The translations under genes and the position numbers were made by a program. Shown here in pieces: positions 8,473 through 16,236 of a stretch of 35,919 nt of DNA (position 1 is its first letter; each line of letters opens with the position of its first letter). Below the pieces are notes generated by a model. That model did no database searches. It was not told the DNA's origin and saw only the letters and a list, made by a program, of their open reading frames with translations. Origin of the DNA: Burkholderiaceae bacterium (GTDB lineage: Bacteria > Pseudomonadota > Gammaproteobacteria > Burkholderiales > Burkholderiaceae_F); NCBI GenBank assembly GCA_022843955.1, contig JALHMQ010000037.1, positions 1 to 35,919 of the forward strand. Reading direction: 5' to 3'.

Positions 8473-8500
8473 GCAGCGTCGCTGCGTGCAGTTCTTACGT
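8473..8500 (+). terminator. Weak hairpin after the Cys-rich gene
   Basis: Directly after the stop codon, GCAGC-gtc-GCTGC can form a 5-bp stem, followed by a moderately T-rich stretch (GTTCTTACGTTCTT). It could end transcription of the antiporter/Csp pair, but the stem is short and the T tract is interrupted. Confidence 0.25.
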
Positions 8501-8530
8501 TCTTCCCACGGGACCGCAGCGATCGACTAG

Positions 8531-8585
8531 TTGACACACGGCATTCCTGAGGCCGGAGCACTGTGCTACTACCGGCCCGTGTCAA
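8531..8585 (+). promoter_or_regulatory. Inverted repeat upstream of the phytochrome gene
   Basis: TTGACACACGG at 8531-8541 is mirrored by CCGTGTCAA at 8577-8585, with two extra bases in the left arm. The left arm also contains a perfect TTGACA -35 hexamer, but I see no good -10 at the right distance. It could be an operator controlling the phytochrome gene. Confidence 0.35.
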
Positions 8586-8668
8586 CCGTCTCAGGCGCAG
8601 TTGCAGGCGCTCTTTCGCCGCAGGGAATCCGGGGGACTCACGCTTCCGGCAGCGAAAAAGCGCCCTCG

Positions 8669-10303
8669 GTGGTGCAACTGCAGGCAACAAGCGCAGATGA
8701 GCTGACCAACTGCGACCGCGAGCAGATCCAGTTCAGCGCGGCAATCCAGCCGCACGGTCTGTTGCTCGCGTTGCGCGAGCCTGACCTGTGCATCGTCCAG
8801 TGCAGTGCCAATGCCAGCGTGCTTGCGCCGCAGGCGGACACCCTGCTCGGCCGCCCGCTGGACGAGGTCATCGGCTGCGATGCGGTGCAGGCATTGCGTG
8901 CGCAACTGCACCGCCTGTCCATGGGGCCGGGCGAGCCGCTGCTGCTTTATCGACTGCCCGCATCCCCGCGGTCGACCGACAGCGCGTATGACGTGATCGG
9001 CCATCGCATCGACGGTCTGCTGCTGCTGGAGTTCGAGGCGGTCGACCCCACCGCGCCGGCGCCCGATGCGCGCCTGCTGCACGCCGACATGAATGCCTTC
9101 GTCGCCACGCTGGAAGGTGCCGCCTCGGTACAACAGCTGCTGGAGGCCACCGTCACCCACATGCGCGCGCTGACCGGCTTCGATCGCGTGATGGCCTACC
9201 GCTTCGCTGCCGACGGCAGCGGCGCCGTGGTGGCCGAAGCGCGCGCAGACGACCTGGCGCCGCTGCTCGGCCTGCACTATCCGGCGCTCGACATCCCGCT
9301 GCCGGCGCGCCGCCTGTTCAAGCTGCTGTGGCTGCGCTACCTGCCCGACGTCGACTACGAGCCGGTGCCGATCGAGCCGGCCAACCCGCCGGGCCAGGCG
9401 CAGCCCAACGACCTCACCTACGCCACGCTGCGCAGCGTCTCGCTGATGTACCGCCGCTACCTGCACAACATGGGGGTGCGGGCGTCGGTAGTCACCACGC
9501 TGCTCAAGAACGGCGAGCTGTGGGGACTGATCTCGTGCCATCACCATGGCGGTGCGCGGTACGTGCCGCACGACCTGCGCGGCGCCTGCGCGCTGCTCGC
9601 CCGCTCGCTGTCCTTGCTGATCGGTGCCAAGGCCGATCTGGAGGTGGCCGAATACCGCGCCGAACTGGCGCACGCGCGCGAGGCGCTCACGCGCAGCCTG
9701 GCACCGACCGGCCGCCTGGCGCTGACGCTGTGCCGGGGCATCCCCCAACCTGCTCGACGCGTTTGCCGCCGACGGCTGCGCCGTGTCGTTCCGCGGCGAG
9801 CTGCACAGCGCCGGCGAGGTGCCGCATCCGGCGCTGCTGGCACCGCTGTTCGACTGGCTCGCCACGCACCATGGCGGGCCCGACCTCTTCTCGACCGATT
9901 CGCTGGGCGAACACTACGCGCCGCTGGCGGGCCATGCCGCGCTGGCCGCCGGCCTGCTGGCGGTGCGCATCTCGCAGACGCGGCCCGATTTCATCGCCTG
10001 GTTCCGCCGCGAGCAGGTGCGCGATGTCGCCTGGGCCGGCGATCCGGCCCACCCGGCCGAGCGCGAGGTTGCCGCCGATGGCAGCGTGATCCTGTCGCCG
10101 CGCTACTCGTTTGCGCTGTGGCGCGAGCAGGTGCGTGGCCGCAGCCGGCCGTGGCTCGACTGCGAGCGCGACCATGCGCGCGCGCTGCGCAGCGCGGTGG
10201 TCGACGTGGTGCTGGCGCAGACCGACGAGATCGAACGCATCAACCGGGAACTGGCACGCAGCAAGGACGAGTTCCTCGCCATGCTGGCGCACGAGTTGCG
10301 TAA
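8669..10303 (+). CDS. Bacteriophytochrome, N-terminal fragment (PAS-GAF, frameshifted)
   Basis: The start of a bacteriophytochrome photosensor. Counting from GTG 8669, Cys15 lies in TNCDREQ, the place where bacterial phytochromes attach biliverdin. AIQPHGLLLAL of the PAS domain follows. The GAF domain has GFDRVMAYRF, then PALDIP with the chromophore-facing Asp (codon 9290-9292), and RRYLHNMGVRASVVT and GLISCHHH. In the usual PASDIP motif the Ser is Leu here. Homology stops at about 9735, where a one-base shift moves the true protein to another frame; from there to the stop near 10303 the residues are meaningless. GTG 8669 or 8672 gives the usual N-terminal length; GTG 8579 and TTG 8531 are upstream options. 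No heme oxygenase gene, which would make biliverdin, is in the window. Confidence 0.85.
   Translation: MVQLQATSADELTNCDREQIQFSAAIQPHGLLLALREPDLCIVQCSANASVLAPQADTLLGRPLDEVIGCDAVQALRAQLHRLSMGPGEPLLLYRLPASPRSTDSAYDVIGHRIDGLLLLEFEAVDPTAPAPDARLLHADMNAFVATLEGAASVQQLLEATVTHMRALTGFDRVMAYRFAADGSGAVVAEARADDLAPLLGLHYPALDIPLPARRLFKLLWLRYLPDVDYEPVPIEPANPPGQAQPNDLTYATLRSVSLMYRRYLHNMGVRASVVTTLLKNGELWGLISCHHHGGARYVPHDLRGACALLARSLSLLIGAKADLEVAEYRAELAHAREALTRSLAPTGRLALTLCRGIPQPARRVCRRRLRRVVPRRAAQRRRGAASGAAGTAVRLARHAPWRARPLLDRFAGRTLRAAGGPCRAGRRPAGGAHLADAARFHRLVPPRAGARCRLGRRSGPPGRARGCRRWQRDPVAALLVCAVARAGAWPQPAVARLRARPCARAAQRGGRRGAGADRRDRTHQPGTGTQQGRVPRHAGARVA
9728..9746 (+). other. Frameshift site in the phytochrome gene
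   Basis: Upstream the protein reads LALTL in the frame of 8669. Downstream it reads SPNLLDAF one base further on. Removing a single C or G from the CCGGGG run at 9733-9738 joins the halves into LTLCGASPNLLDAF, the expected GAF-PHY junction of bacteriophytochromes. The change is thus one extra base in a short homopolymer, either a real mutation or a sequencing error. Confidence 0.85.
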
Positions 10304-11378
10304 TCCGCTCGCGCCGATCCGCAATGCGGTGGAGATCCTGCGGCGCGGCGCTGACGCGCAGACCGTGGCAATGATGTCGGCCATCATCAGCCGCCAGACG
10401 CACCACCTGGCGCGCATGGTCGATGACCTGCTCGATGTCAGCCGCCTCACCACCGGCAAGATCACGTTGCGTCTGAGCGCTGTCGAGGTCGACGCGGTGG
10501 TGCAGGCTGCGCTCGAATCGGTGCGGCCGCTGCTCGAGTCCAAGCAACAGGTGCTCGCGCTCGATCCGTCGCCCACGCCGGTGCGGCTGCAGGCCGATCC
10601 GACCCGGCTCGCGCAGATCATCGGCAACCTGCTCAACAACGCCGTCAAGTACACGCCGCCCGGCGGCCACATCGGCCTGCGCTGGCGCCAGGAGGACGAC
10701 ACGCTGGTGCTAGCGGTGACCGATGACGGCAGCGGCATCACGCCGCAGACACTGGAGCACGTGTTCGAGCTTTTCGTGCAGGACGAGCGCACCATCGACC
10801 GCGCGCAGGGTGGCCTGGGCATCGGCCTGGCGCTGGTGCGCAGCCTGGTCGAGCTGCACGGCGGCAGCGTGCGCGCGACCAGCCCCGGGGTCGGCGGCGG
10901 CAGCTGCTTCACGCTGCGGCTGCCGGTGGCGCCGATCGATCAGGCGATGCTGCCCGCAACCGCCGGCGCGCTCGTGCCTGAGCGGCGCGTGCTGGTGGTC
11001 GACGACAACGCCGATGCCGCCGAGACCCTGGGGATGTTGCTGCGCCTGCAGGGCCACACGGTGCGGGTCGAAACCAGCGCGCGCGCGGCGATTGCCGCCG
11101 CGACGCAGTTTCGGCCCGAGGTGGTGTTCCTCGACATCGGCCTGCCCGAGATGGACGGCTACGCCGTGGCGCATGCGCTGCGCGCCCATCCGACCAGCCG
11201 CGACGCCTTGCTGGTGGCGCTGACCGGCTACGGCACCGAGGATGATCGCCAGCGCGCACGCGAAGAAGGTTTCGACGCGCACCTGGCCAAGCCGGCCGAG
11301 ATGGCGAGCATCCATGCATTGCTGACACGCCCGCTGCCGGTGCGCGATGCCAACCTCAATGGGCAGCCTGGCCGCTGA
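9783..11378 (+). CDS. Bacteriophytochrome, C-terminal fragment (PHY-HisKA-HATPase-REC)
   Basis: The rest of the phytochrome in the shifted frame; homology already begins near 9735. Domains in order: PHY with the tongue motifs VAWAGDP and SPRYSF and then RGRSRPW; HisKA with AHELRNPLAP (phospho-His codon 10290-10292); HATPase_c with NLLNNAVKYTP, DDGSGI and GGLGIGLALV; and a C-terminal receiver with VVDDNADAA and phospho-acceptor Asp at 11133-11135 (FLDIGLPEMDG), ending in the conserved AKPA. Intact, this would be a red/far-red sensing hybrid kinase of about 900 residues. GTG 9783 could in principle start a separate kinase lacking the photosensor. Its 3' end overlaps the convergent kinase gene by 23 bp. 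Confidence 0.88.
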   Translation: MSFRGELHSAGEVPHPALLAPLFDWLATHHGGPDLFSTDSLGEHYAPLAGHAALAAGLLAVRISQTRPDFIAWFRREQVRDVAWAGDPAHPAEREVAADGSVILSPRYSFALWREQVRGRSRPWLDCERDHARALRSAVVDVVLAQTDEIERINRELARSKDEFLAMLAHELRNPLAPIRNAVEILRRGADAQTVAMMSAIISRQTHHLARMVDDLLDVSRLTTGKITLRLSAVEVDAVVQAALESVRPLLESKQQVLALDPSPTPVRLQADPTRLAQIIGNLLNNAVKYTPPGGHIGLRWRQEDDTLVLAVTDDGSGITPQTLEHVFELFVQDERTIDRAQGGLGIGLALVRSLVELHGGSVRATSPGVGGGSCFTLRLPVAPIDQAMLPATAGALVPERRVLVVDDNADAAETLGMLLRLQGHTVRVETSARAAIAAATQFRPEVVFLDIGLPEMDGYAVAHALRAHPTSRDALLVALTGYGTEDDRQRAREEGFDAHLAKPAEMASIHALLTRPLPVRDANLNGQPGR

Positions 11379-12951
11379 CCTCGAACCGCTCGATCAGCGT
11401 CTTGAGCAGCGCAAACGCATCGACCGGCTTGGTCAGATGCAGGTCGAAGCCGGCGGCGAGCGCCTTGCGCCGGTCCTCCGGACTGCCCCAGCCGGTGGCC
11501 GCGATCAGCAGGGCACCAGCCAGGTTGGGGTCAGCGCGCAGGCGCGTGGCGACCTGGTGGCCGTCGAGGCCGGGCAGGCCGATGTCGCACACCACCACGT
11601 CGGGATGAAACGCCGCGGCCTCGCGCAGCGCGGTGATGCCGTCATAGGCGGTGCACGTCAGATGCCCGGAGGCCTGCAGCAACATCACCAGGGCATCGGC
11701 GGCATCCTCGTTGTCGTCGACCACGAGCACGCGCAATGACGGTGCGGCGTCGGCCGCCGGTGTTGCCGGCGGCGGATCGATTGGCGCCTCGGATGCCACC
11801 GCCTCGGCGGCAAGTGCCGGCAGGCGCAGCGTGAAGGAGCTGCCGCGGCCCGGTCCCTCGCTGTGCGCACTGACCGATCCGCCATGCAGCTCGAGCAGGC
11901 GATGCACCAGCGACAGGCCGATGCCGAGGCCGCCCTGCGAGCGGACCAGCGTCTGGCGGTCCTGGGTGAACATCGTGAACACGTCAGGCAGCATGTCAGC
12001 GGAAATGCCGGCACCGTTGTCGCGCACGCGCACCACGGCCTCGCCCGCCTCTTCTTCCATGTCCAGCTCGATGCGGCCGCCGTCCGGCGTGTACTTGGCG
12101 GCGTTGTTGAGCAGGTTGCCGATCGCCTGCGCCAGCCGTGTCATGTCGGCGTCGACCCACAGCGGCGTGGCCGGCAGCCGGGTGAGCAGCTGGTGCGAGG
12201 CGCTGTCAAGCAGCGGCTGGCAGGCCTCGATCGCCATCTCCACCGCGCTGCGCAGGTCCATTTTCGCCCGCTGCAGTCCCAGCTTGCCGCTGGTGATGCG
12301 CGCCACGTCGAGCAGGTCGTCGATCATGCGCACCAGCAGCACCACCTGGCGCTCCATCATCTGCCGCATCTTGAACGCCTCGGCGCCATCGCCGGGCACC
12401 TTCGCCAGCACGTGCAAGCCGGTGCGGATCGGCGCCAGCGGGTTGCGCAGCTCATGCGCCAGCGTCGCGATGAACTCGTTCTTGCGCAGGTCGGCCTGCT
12501 GCAGTTCCAGCTGCGCCTGATGCAGCGCGTCCAGCTGGTCGCGCGTCTGGTACTGCCGCCGCCGCGCGCGCAACGCGGCGAGCAGCGCACTGACGAGCGA
12601 CTGGGAGGAGGTGGGCCGGTCGAGCAGCGTGACGTTGGTGAAGCCGTTGAGCGCCACGGTGGCGGCAATGGTGCGCGTTCGACCGTCACCCAACACGAGC
12701 ACGGGCACGTCCGACCACGGCGGCTGCAGCCCAAGCGCATCCGCCAGCTGATTGACTGCGGGCGCCGCCAGCGCAGCATCGGTGAGGATGATGGTGCCGA
12801 CGCCCGCCGCCAGCGCATCGATCAGCGCACGCAAACTGGGACAGGGCAGGCAGTCGACACCATGCCGGCTCAGCAGGCCGCAGGTGACCTGCGCGTCGCG
12901 CCGCGTCGGCGCGAGCAGCAGCACCCGCTCGTCGTTCAAGAACTCGGTCAC
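11356..12951 (-). CDS. Hybrid histidine kinase (pseudo-receiver - HisKA - HATPase - receiver)
   Basis: 531 residues with no membrane segment. Residues 1-127 form a receiver-like alpha/beta domain that lacks a clear phospho-Asp motif. A coiled linker follows (about 128-157). HisKA has LAHELRNPLAPI with His166. HATPase_c has NLLNNAAKYTPDGG at 280-292, DNGAGI at 311-316 and GGLGIGLSL at 340-348. A C-terminal receiver has VVDDNEDAA and Asp456 in CDIGLPGLDG. Its ATG overlaps the stop of the KaiC-like gene (ATGA), so the two are almost surely co-translated. Role inferred: a cytosolic phosphorelay protein working with the KaiC-like ATPase. No output regulator with a DNA-binding domain is adjacent. 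Confidence 0.92.
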   Translation of the reverse strand: MTEFLNDERVLLLAPTRRDAQVTCGLLSRHGVDCLPCPSLRALIDALAAGVGTIILTDAALAAPAVNQLADALGLQPPWSDVPVLVLGDGRTRTIAATVALNGFTNVTLLDRPTSSQSLVSALLAALRARRRQYQTRDQLDALHQAQLELQQADLRKNEFIATLAHELRNPLAPIRTGLHVLAKVPGDGAEAFKMRQMMERQVVLLVRMIDDLLDVARITSGKLGLQRAKMDLRSAVEMAIEACQPLLDSASHQLLTRLPATPLWVDADMTRLAQAIGNLLNNAAKYTPDGGRIELDMEEEAGEAVVRVRDNGAGISADMLPDVFTMFTQDRQTLVRSQGGLGIGLSLVHRLLELHGGSVSAHSEGPGRGSSFTLRLPALAAEAVASEAPIDPPPATPAADAAPSLRVLVVDDNEDAADALVMLLQASGHLTCTAYDGITALREAAAFHPDVVVCDIGLPGLDGHQVATRLRADPNLAGALLIAATGWGSPEDRRKALAAGFDLHLTKPVDAFALLKTLIERFEVSGQAAH

Positions 12952-14444
12952 TGCTCGACGCCCCCGTCAGGCTCGACCTCGCGCTCCAGCGGCACGCCAG
13001 TCAGCACGCCGCGCAGTTGGCCGAGAGGCTCGCTCAGGTGGATGCCGTCGCGCGCGAACCAGATCTGGCGGATCGACGATTCATGCGCACCGGTGCGGCG
13101 CTTGAGCACCGAGATCGCCTTCTTCACCAGGCCCGCGTGCTCGAAGTAGCGGATCAGTACCACGGTGTCCGCGAGGTAGGTCGTGTCCACCGGCGCCACC
13201 ATGTTCTGGCCCAGCATGCCGCTTTGCGCCACTACGATGAAGGTCACCACGCCACGGCCACCCAGGTAGGCGAGCAGCTCGTGCATCTGGGTGATGAGGA
13301 ACTTGCCCTCGGGCATCGCGTTCAGGTAGCCATTCAGGCTGTCGATGATCACCACGCGTGCGCCGTCGCGGTCGACCGACTGGCGCACCAAATGGGCAAA
13401 CTCGCCGGGCGATACCTCGGCCGGATTGATGCGGCGGATCTGCAACTGACCGGGGCCGCTGCCTTCCTCCACCCGCATGCCGATCCCGGACAGGCGCGCC
13501 AGCAGCGTTTCGCGCGACTCGTCGAAGGTGAAGATCGCCGCGTGGTCGCCGCGCCGCATGGCCGCGGCCGCGTACTGCAGCGCCACGGTCGACTTGCCTG
13601 TCCCGGGTGGCCCGAGCACGAGCGTGCTGGTGCCGCCGTCGATGCCGCCGCCCATCAATTCGTCGAGCGGCGCCAGGCCGCTTACAAACGCCTGCGGCGT
13701 GAACCGGATGTCGTCCACGGTGGGTGCCAGGCGCGGGTACACCACCAGGCCACCCTGAATGATCGTGAAGTCGTGCAGGCCGCTGCGAAAGTCGCTGCCG
13801 CGCAGCTTGATCACCTGCATTTGCCGCTGCATGCGTCCATAGGCGGGCGCGTGATGATCGAGCGAGATGACGCCGTGGGCGATGCTGTGCAACTGCATGT
13901 CAGGCCCCTCGGCGGTGCGATCGTCGAGCATCAGCACTGTGCAGTGGCGGCCGCTGAAGAACTGCTTGAGCGCCAGGATCTGGCGCCGGTAGCGCAGCGA
14001 GTTCTGCGCCAGCAGGCGCATTTCGGACAGCGAATCGAACACCACGCGATCCGGGCTCACCCGACGCACCGCGTCGAGCACCTTGGCGGTGGTATCGGTC
14101 ATTTCCACCTCCGACGGGTGATACATCGTCAGGTGGTTGTCGCTGTCGAGTTCGGCCTCGTCGTGCAGCAGTTCCACCATCTCGACGCCGTCGAGCGACC
14201 AGCCATGCGAGGCCGCGCCGGCGGCCAGTTCGTCGCGAGTCTCGGACAGCGTCACGTACAGGCAGCGTTCGTCGCGCTGCACGCCTTCGAGCAGGAACTG
14301 CAGCGCCAGCGTCGTCTTGCCGGCGCCCGGATTGCCGTCGACGAGGTACAGCCGATCGCGGATCAGGCCGCCGTGCAGCAGATCGTCGAGCCCGCTGACG
14401 CCGGTACCGCAACGCGCAGGCGGCGTTGGTGGAATGGATGGCAT
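12948..14444 (-). CDS. KaiC-like double-domain RecA/RadA-family ATPase
   Basis: 498 residues, with the two tandem RecA-like domains of KaiC. Walker A motifs are GNPGAGKTT (37-45) and GPPGTGKST (278-286); Walker B-like VVFDSLSEM and VVIIDSLNG follow. The paired catalytic acids read Ser67-Glu68 in the first domain and Asp308-Glu309 in the second. By hand alignment, cyanobacterial KaiC Ser431/Thr432 correspond to Thr422/Tyr423 (TTYLADT), and Thr426 to Ala. No KaiA or KaiB is nearby. It is therefore a KaiC-like signalling ATPase as found in many proteobacteria, not evidence for a true circadian clock. ATG 14444 has an AGGGGAG ribosome site (14454-14460). It is the first gene of a two-gene operon with the hybrid kinase. 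Confidence 0.93.
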   Translation of the reverse strand: MPSIPPTPPARCGTGVSGLDDLLHGGLIRDRLYLVDGNPGAGKTTLALQFLLEGVQRDERCLYVTLSETRDELAAGAASHGWSLDGVEMVELLHDEAELDSDNHLTMYHPSEVEMTDTTAKVLDAVRRVSPDRVVFDSLSEMRLLAQNSLRYRRQILALKQFFSGRHCTVLMLDDRTAEGPDMQLHSIAHGVISLDHHAPAYGRMQRQMQVIKLRGSDFRSGLHDFTIIQGGLVVYPRLAPTVDDIRFTPQAFVSGLAPLDELMGGGIDGGTSTLVLGPPGTGKSTVALQYAAAAMRRGDHAAIFTFDESRETLLARLSGIGMRVEEGSGPGQLQIRRINPAEVSPGEFAHLVRQSVDRDGARVVIIDSLNGYLNAMPEGKFLITQMHELLAYLGGRGVVTFIVVAQSGMLGQNMVAPVDTTYLADTVVLIRYFEHAGLVKKAISVLKRRTGAHESSIRQIWFARDGIHLSEPLGQLRGVLTGVPLEREVEPDGGVEQ

Positions 14445-14611
14445 GGTGGCCAGCTCCCCTCTGAAGCGGTCAGCGTAAGCCGAAGCGCTTGGGAGCGGCG
14501 GAAAAGCGTACCGGCGCGTTGCGTTCCGTCACGCGGTCATCACCGCCAGGCGCGTTCACTACGCATGCGCATGCACGTGTATGTGCCTAGGAACGATCGG
14601 TCGAGCGTGGC

Positions 14612-14649
14612 GCACTGCCCCCGCAGCGCGCACGCAGCGGGGGCAGTGC
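14612..14649 (-). terminator. 13-bp perfect hairpin downstream of the PRC-barrel gene
   Basis: GCACTGCCCCCGC (14612-14624) pairs perfectly with 14637-14649 around a 12-nt loop. It lies 50 bp past the stop of the PRC-barrel gene and about 170 bp upstream of the KaiC-like start, both on the minus strand. There is no T run on either side. A strong GC stem suggests a transcription or RNA-decay barrier, but a regulatory role for the KaiC-like gene is possible. Confidence 0.5.
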
Positions 14650-14698
14650 TGTCAATCGTGCGCTCTTAGCGCCAGACGGGTGATCGCGTGCTGCGACG

Positions 14699-15316
14699 CT
14701 AGAGCGCGGAGGAGTCGTCCCAGTACGGCCGGGTGTGGTAGTAGCTGTTGATCTCGTCCTGCCAGGTGTTGTCGGCCTGGCTCGGCCAGTGGTCCTTGTC
14801 GAAGCCGGGCGCATTCTTGATGCGCTCCTGGTCGGCATCGAGCAGGAAGCACTTGCGCTCGGTATCCAGTGCCAAGGCGCTCCAGGGCAGCGCGAACAGC
14901 TTCTCGCCGATGCCGAGGAAGCCACCCGCCGACATCACCGCGTAGGCAATGCGACCACGCGGCACGTCGAGCATGATGTCCTCGACCTCGCCCAACGTTT
15001 CGCCCTGGTGGTTCATCACCGAGTTGCCGATCAGCGTGTCGGCTGTCATCAGATTCGGCCCGGGCCCTCCCGTGTCGGAGCTGGTGTCGCCGACGATCTG
15101 CGCGCCCTTGGCGCCGGAGCGCTGGCCTTCCCGCTGGCCTTCCAGCGGACCCTGGCTGCCGTAGCCGGTGGCCGCGCCGCTGCGCGTGCCGGGCTGCACG
15201 GTCGAGCCGGTGTTCACGCCGGTGGTGCTGCCGGCCACGGTGGCGGTGCCGCCTTCATTGCCGAGACCGCTGCCGACGGTGCTGCCGGCGGCCGGGTTGT
15301 GGATGCTGTCTTTCAT
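14699..15316 (-). CDS. PRC-barrel domain protein
   Basis: 205 residues. The first 85 or so are Gly/Ser/Thr-rich and probably disordered. From about residue 90, ADTLIGNSVMNHQGETLGEVEDIMLDVPRG and then IAYAVMSAGGFLGIGEKLFALPWSAL form a PRC-barrel, the small beta-barrel shared with photosynthetic reaction-centre H subunits and RimM. The tail is polar with aromatic residues (HTRPYW). Free-standing PRC-barrel proteins in proteobacteria are often stress or envelope associated, but the function is not established. ATG 15316 is fixed by an AGGAGGG ribosome site just upstream; longer frames would run into the divergent promoter region. Confidence 0.88.
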   Translation of the reverse strand: MKDSIHNPAAGSTVGSGLGNEGGTATVAGSTTGVNTGSTVQPGTRSGAATGYGSQGPLEGQREGQRSGAKGAQIVGDTSSDTGGPGPNLMTADTLIGNSVMNHQGETLGEVEDIMLDVPRGRIAYAVMSAGGFLGIGEKLFALPWSALALDTERKCFLLDADQERIKNAPGFDKDHWPSQADNTWQDEINSYYHTRPYWDDSSAL

Positions 15317-15566
15317 TTGTCCCTCCTGGGTGGTCAACCTGAGCCCATGAGTCGGCAAACAAGGTGCCCAGGCGCGTCGAACGCCGGAGGTGGCAAATGA
15401 CCCGTGCGCGCCGCGCCGGGGCCTGCCGCGCAGGGCGTGGGCCGCACTACATCTGGCGCATTGCAGCAGGGCGCGAGGCGCGGTTGGGCGCGGTCGGGCG
15501 TGAGCGGGTGGGGCTGGATGGGCACGTGTCCTGCCCGCCGCCGCGCTCAGCCAACGAGGGATGCTG
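15317..15566. promoter_or_regulatory. Divergent intergenic region, PRC-barrel / DUF2383-like genes
   Basis: This 250-bp gap must hold promoters for both neighbours. It includes the PRC-barrel ribosome site at its left end and GAGGG at 15556-15560 at its right end. The right half is G-rich on the plus strand. No clear promoter hexamers were found. Confidence 0.35.
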
Positions 15567-16076
15567 ATGGTCGCCACCAACGTCGAAGAAGCACTGTTGA
15601 ATTTGTTCCACACCTGCCGGCGCGCGGCACGTACCTTCAGTACCTGTGCCGAGCGCAGCAACATCGCACCGTTGCGCGCCGCCCTGGCCGCGCGCAGCCT
15701 GCATTGCCGCCAGATGGCCGGCGGGTTGCAAGCGTTCCTGGCGCCGGCGCGGACACGCGCATCGGCGCAACCTGCCGAGTGGCAGGGCCTGCCCGCGGAT
15801 GCCAGCGAGGCCGACGTGCTGCGCGTGTACGAGACCTGTGAGGGTTACGTGCTCGCGAGCTACCGCGACCTGATCGACATCGGCCTGCCGAACGCGCTGT
15901 CGGCGCTGCTGCTGCCGCAGTTCGAGCAGGCGCTGCACCAGTATGTCGACATCGTGGCCGAGTGCATGCCGCTGTGCGCGCGGCCGCGCCCGCAGCGCAA
16001 CGAGCATGCAGCCGCCACGGCACGCAGCGACAGCGCGGCGCGCTACGGCACCCAAGGCGCCCCTGCGCACGTCTAG
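15567..16076 (+). CDS. DUF2383-like (PA2169-type) helical protein
   Basis: 169 residues, mostly alpha-helical, in two helical pairs: about 5-50 (EEALLNLFHTCRRAARTF... with HCRQMAGGL) and about 70-135 (EADVLRVYETCEGYVLASYRDLIDIGLP...ALHQYVDIVAEC). Pattern and length resemble the ferritin-like DUF2383/PA2169 family, though the match is divergent. The tail is polar. Family members are small cytosolic proteins of unknown role, often near stress genes. ATG 15567 is preferred over 15561 because it sits at the correct distance from the GAGGG ribosome site. Confidence 0.6.
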   Translation: MVATNVEEALLNLFHTCRRAARTFSTCAERSNIAPLRAALAARSLHCRQMAGGLQAFLAPARTRASAQPAEWQGLPADASEADVLRVYETCEGYVLASYRDLIDIGLPNALSALLLPQFEQALHQYVDIVAECMPLCARPRPQRNEHAAATARSDSAARYGTQGAPAHV

Positions 16077-16112
16077 TCCGCGTGGGTTCGCGGCTCGGTT
16101 CTGGCCGGCATC

Positions 16113-16164
16113 GGAGTCGGGTTGGGGAGTCGGGTTGGGGAGTCGGGTTGGGGAGTCGGGTTGG
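16113..16164 (+). repeat. Four perfect copies of a 13-nt G-rich repeat
   Basis: The unit GGAGTCGGGTTGG occurs four times with no mismatch and no spacer. On the plus strand it creates a series of GGG and GGGG runs separated by TT or AGTC, a strong G-quadruplex pattern. It lies 37 bp after the DUF2383-like stop codon. Confidence 0.9.
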
Positions 16165-16210
16165 GCACTCGCAGGATCGCAGTACCTCGCACGTCGATCG
16201 CACGCGTGCA

Positions 16211-16236
16211 AGGCTTGCGGCAGGCCCCGCAAGCCT
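16211..16236 (+). terminator. 10-bp hairpin after the repeat
   Basis: AGGCTTGCGG and CCGCAAGCCT pair perfectly around the 6-nt loop CAGGCC. There is no T run, so it is at best a weak intrinsic terminator for the DUF2383-like gene. Confidence 0.4.

Noticed and set aside
8531..8536. TTGACA as a full sigma-70 promoter for the phytochrome gene
   Set aside because: No acceptable -10 hexamer 16-18 bp downstream, so only the inverted repeat is reported.
12948..14444. A complete circadian clock locus
   Set aside because: There is no KaiA or KaiB gene and the phosphosite residues differ from cyanobacterial KaiC; only a KaiC-like ATPase is supported.
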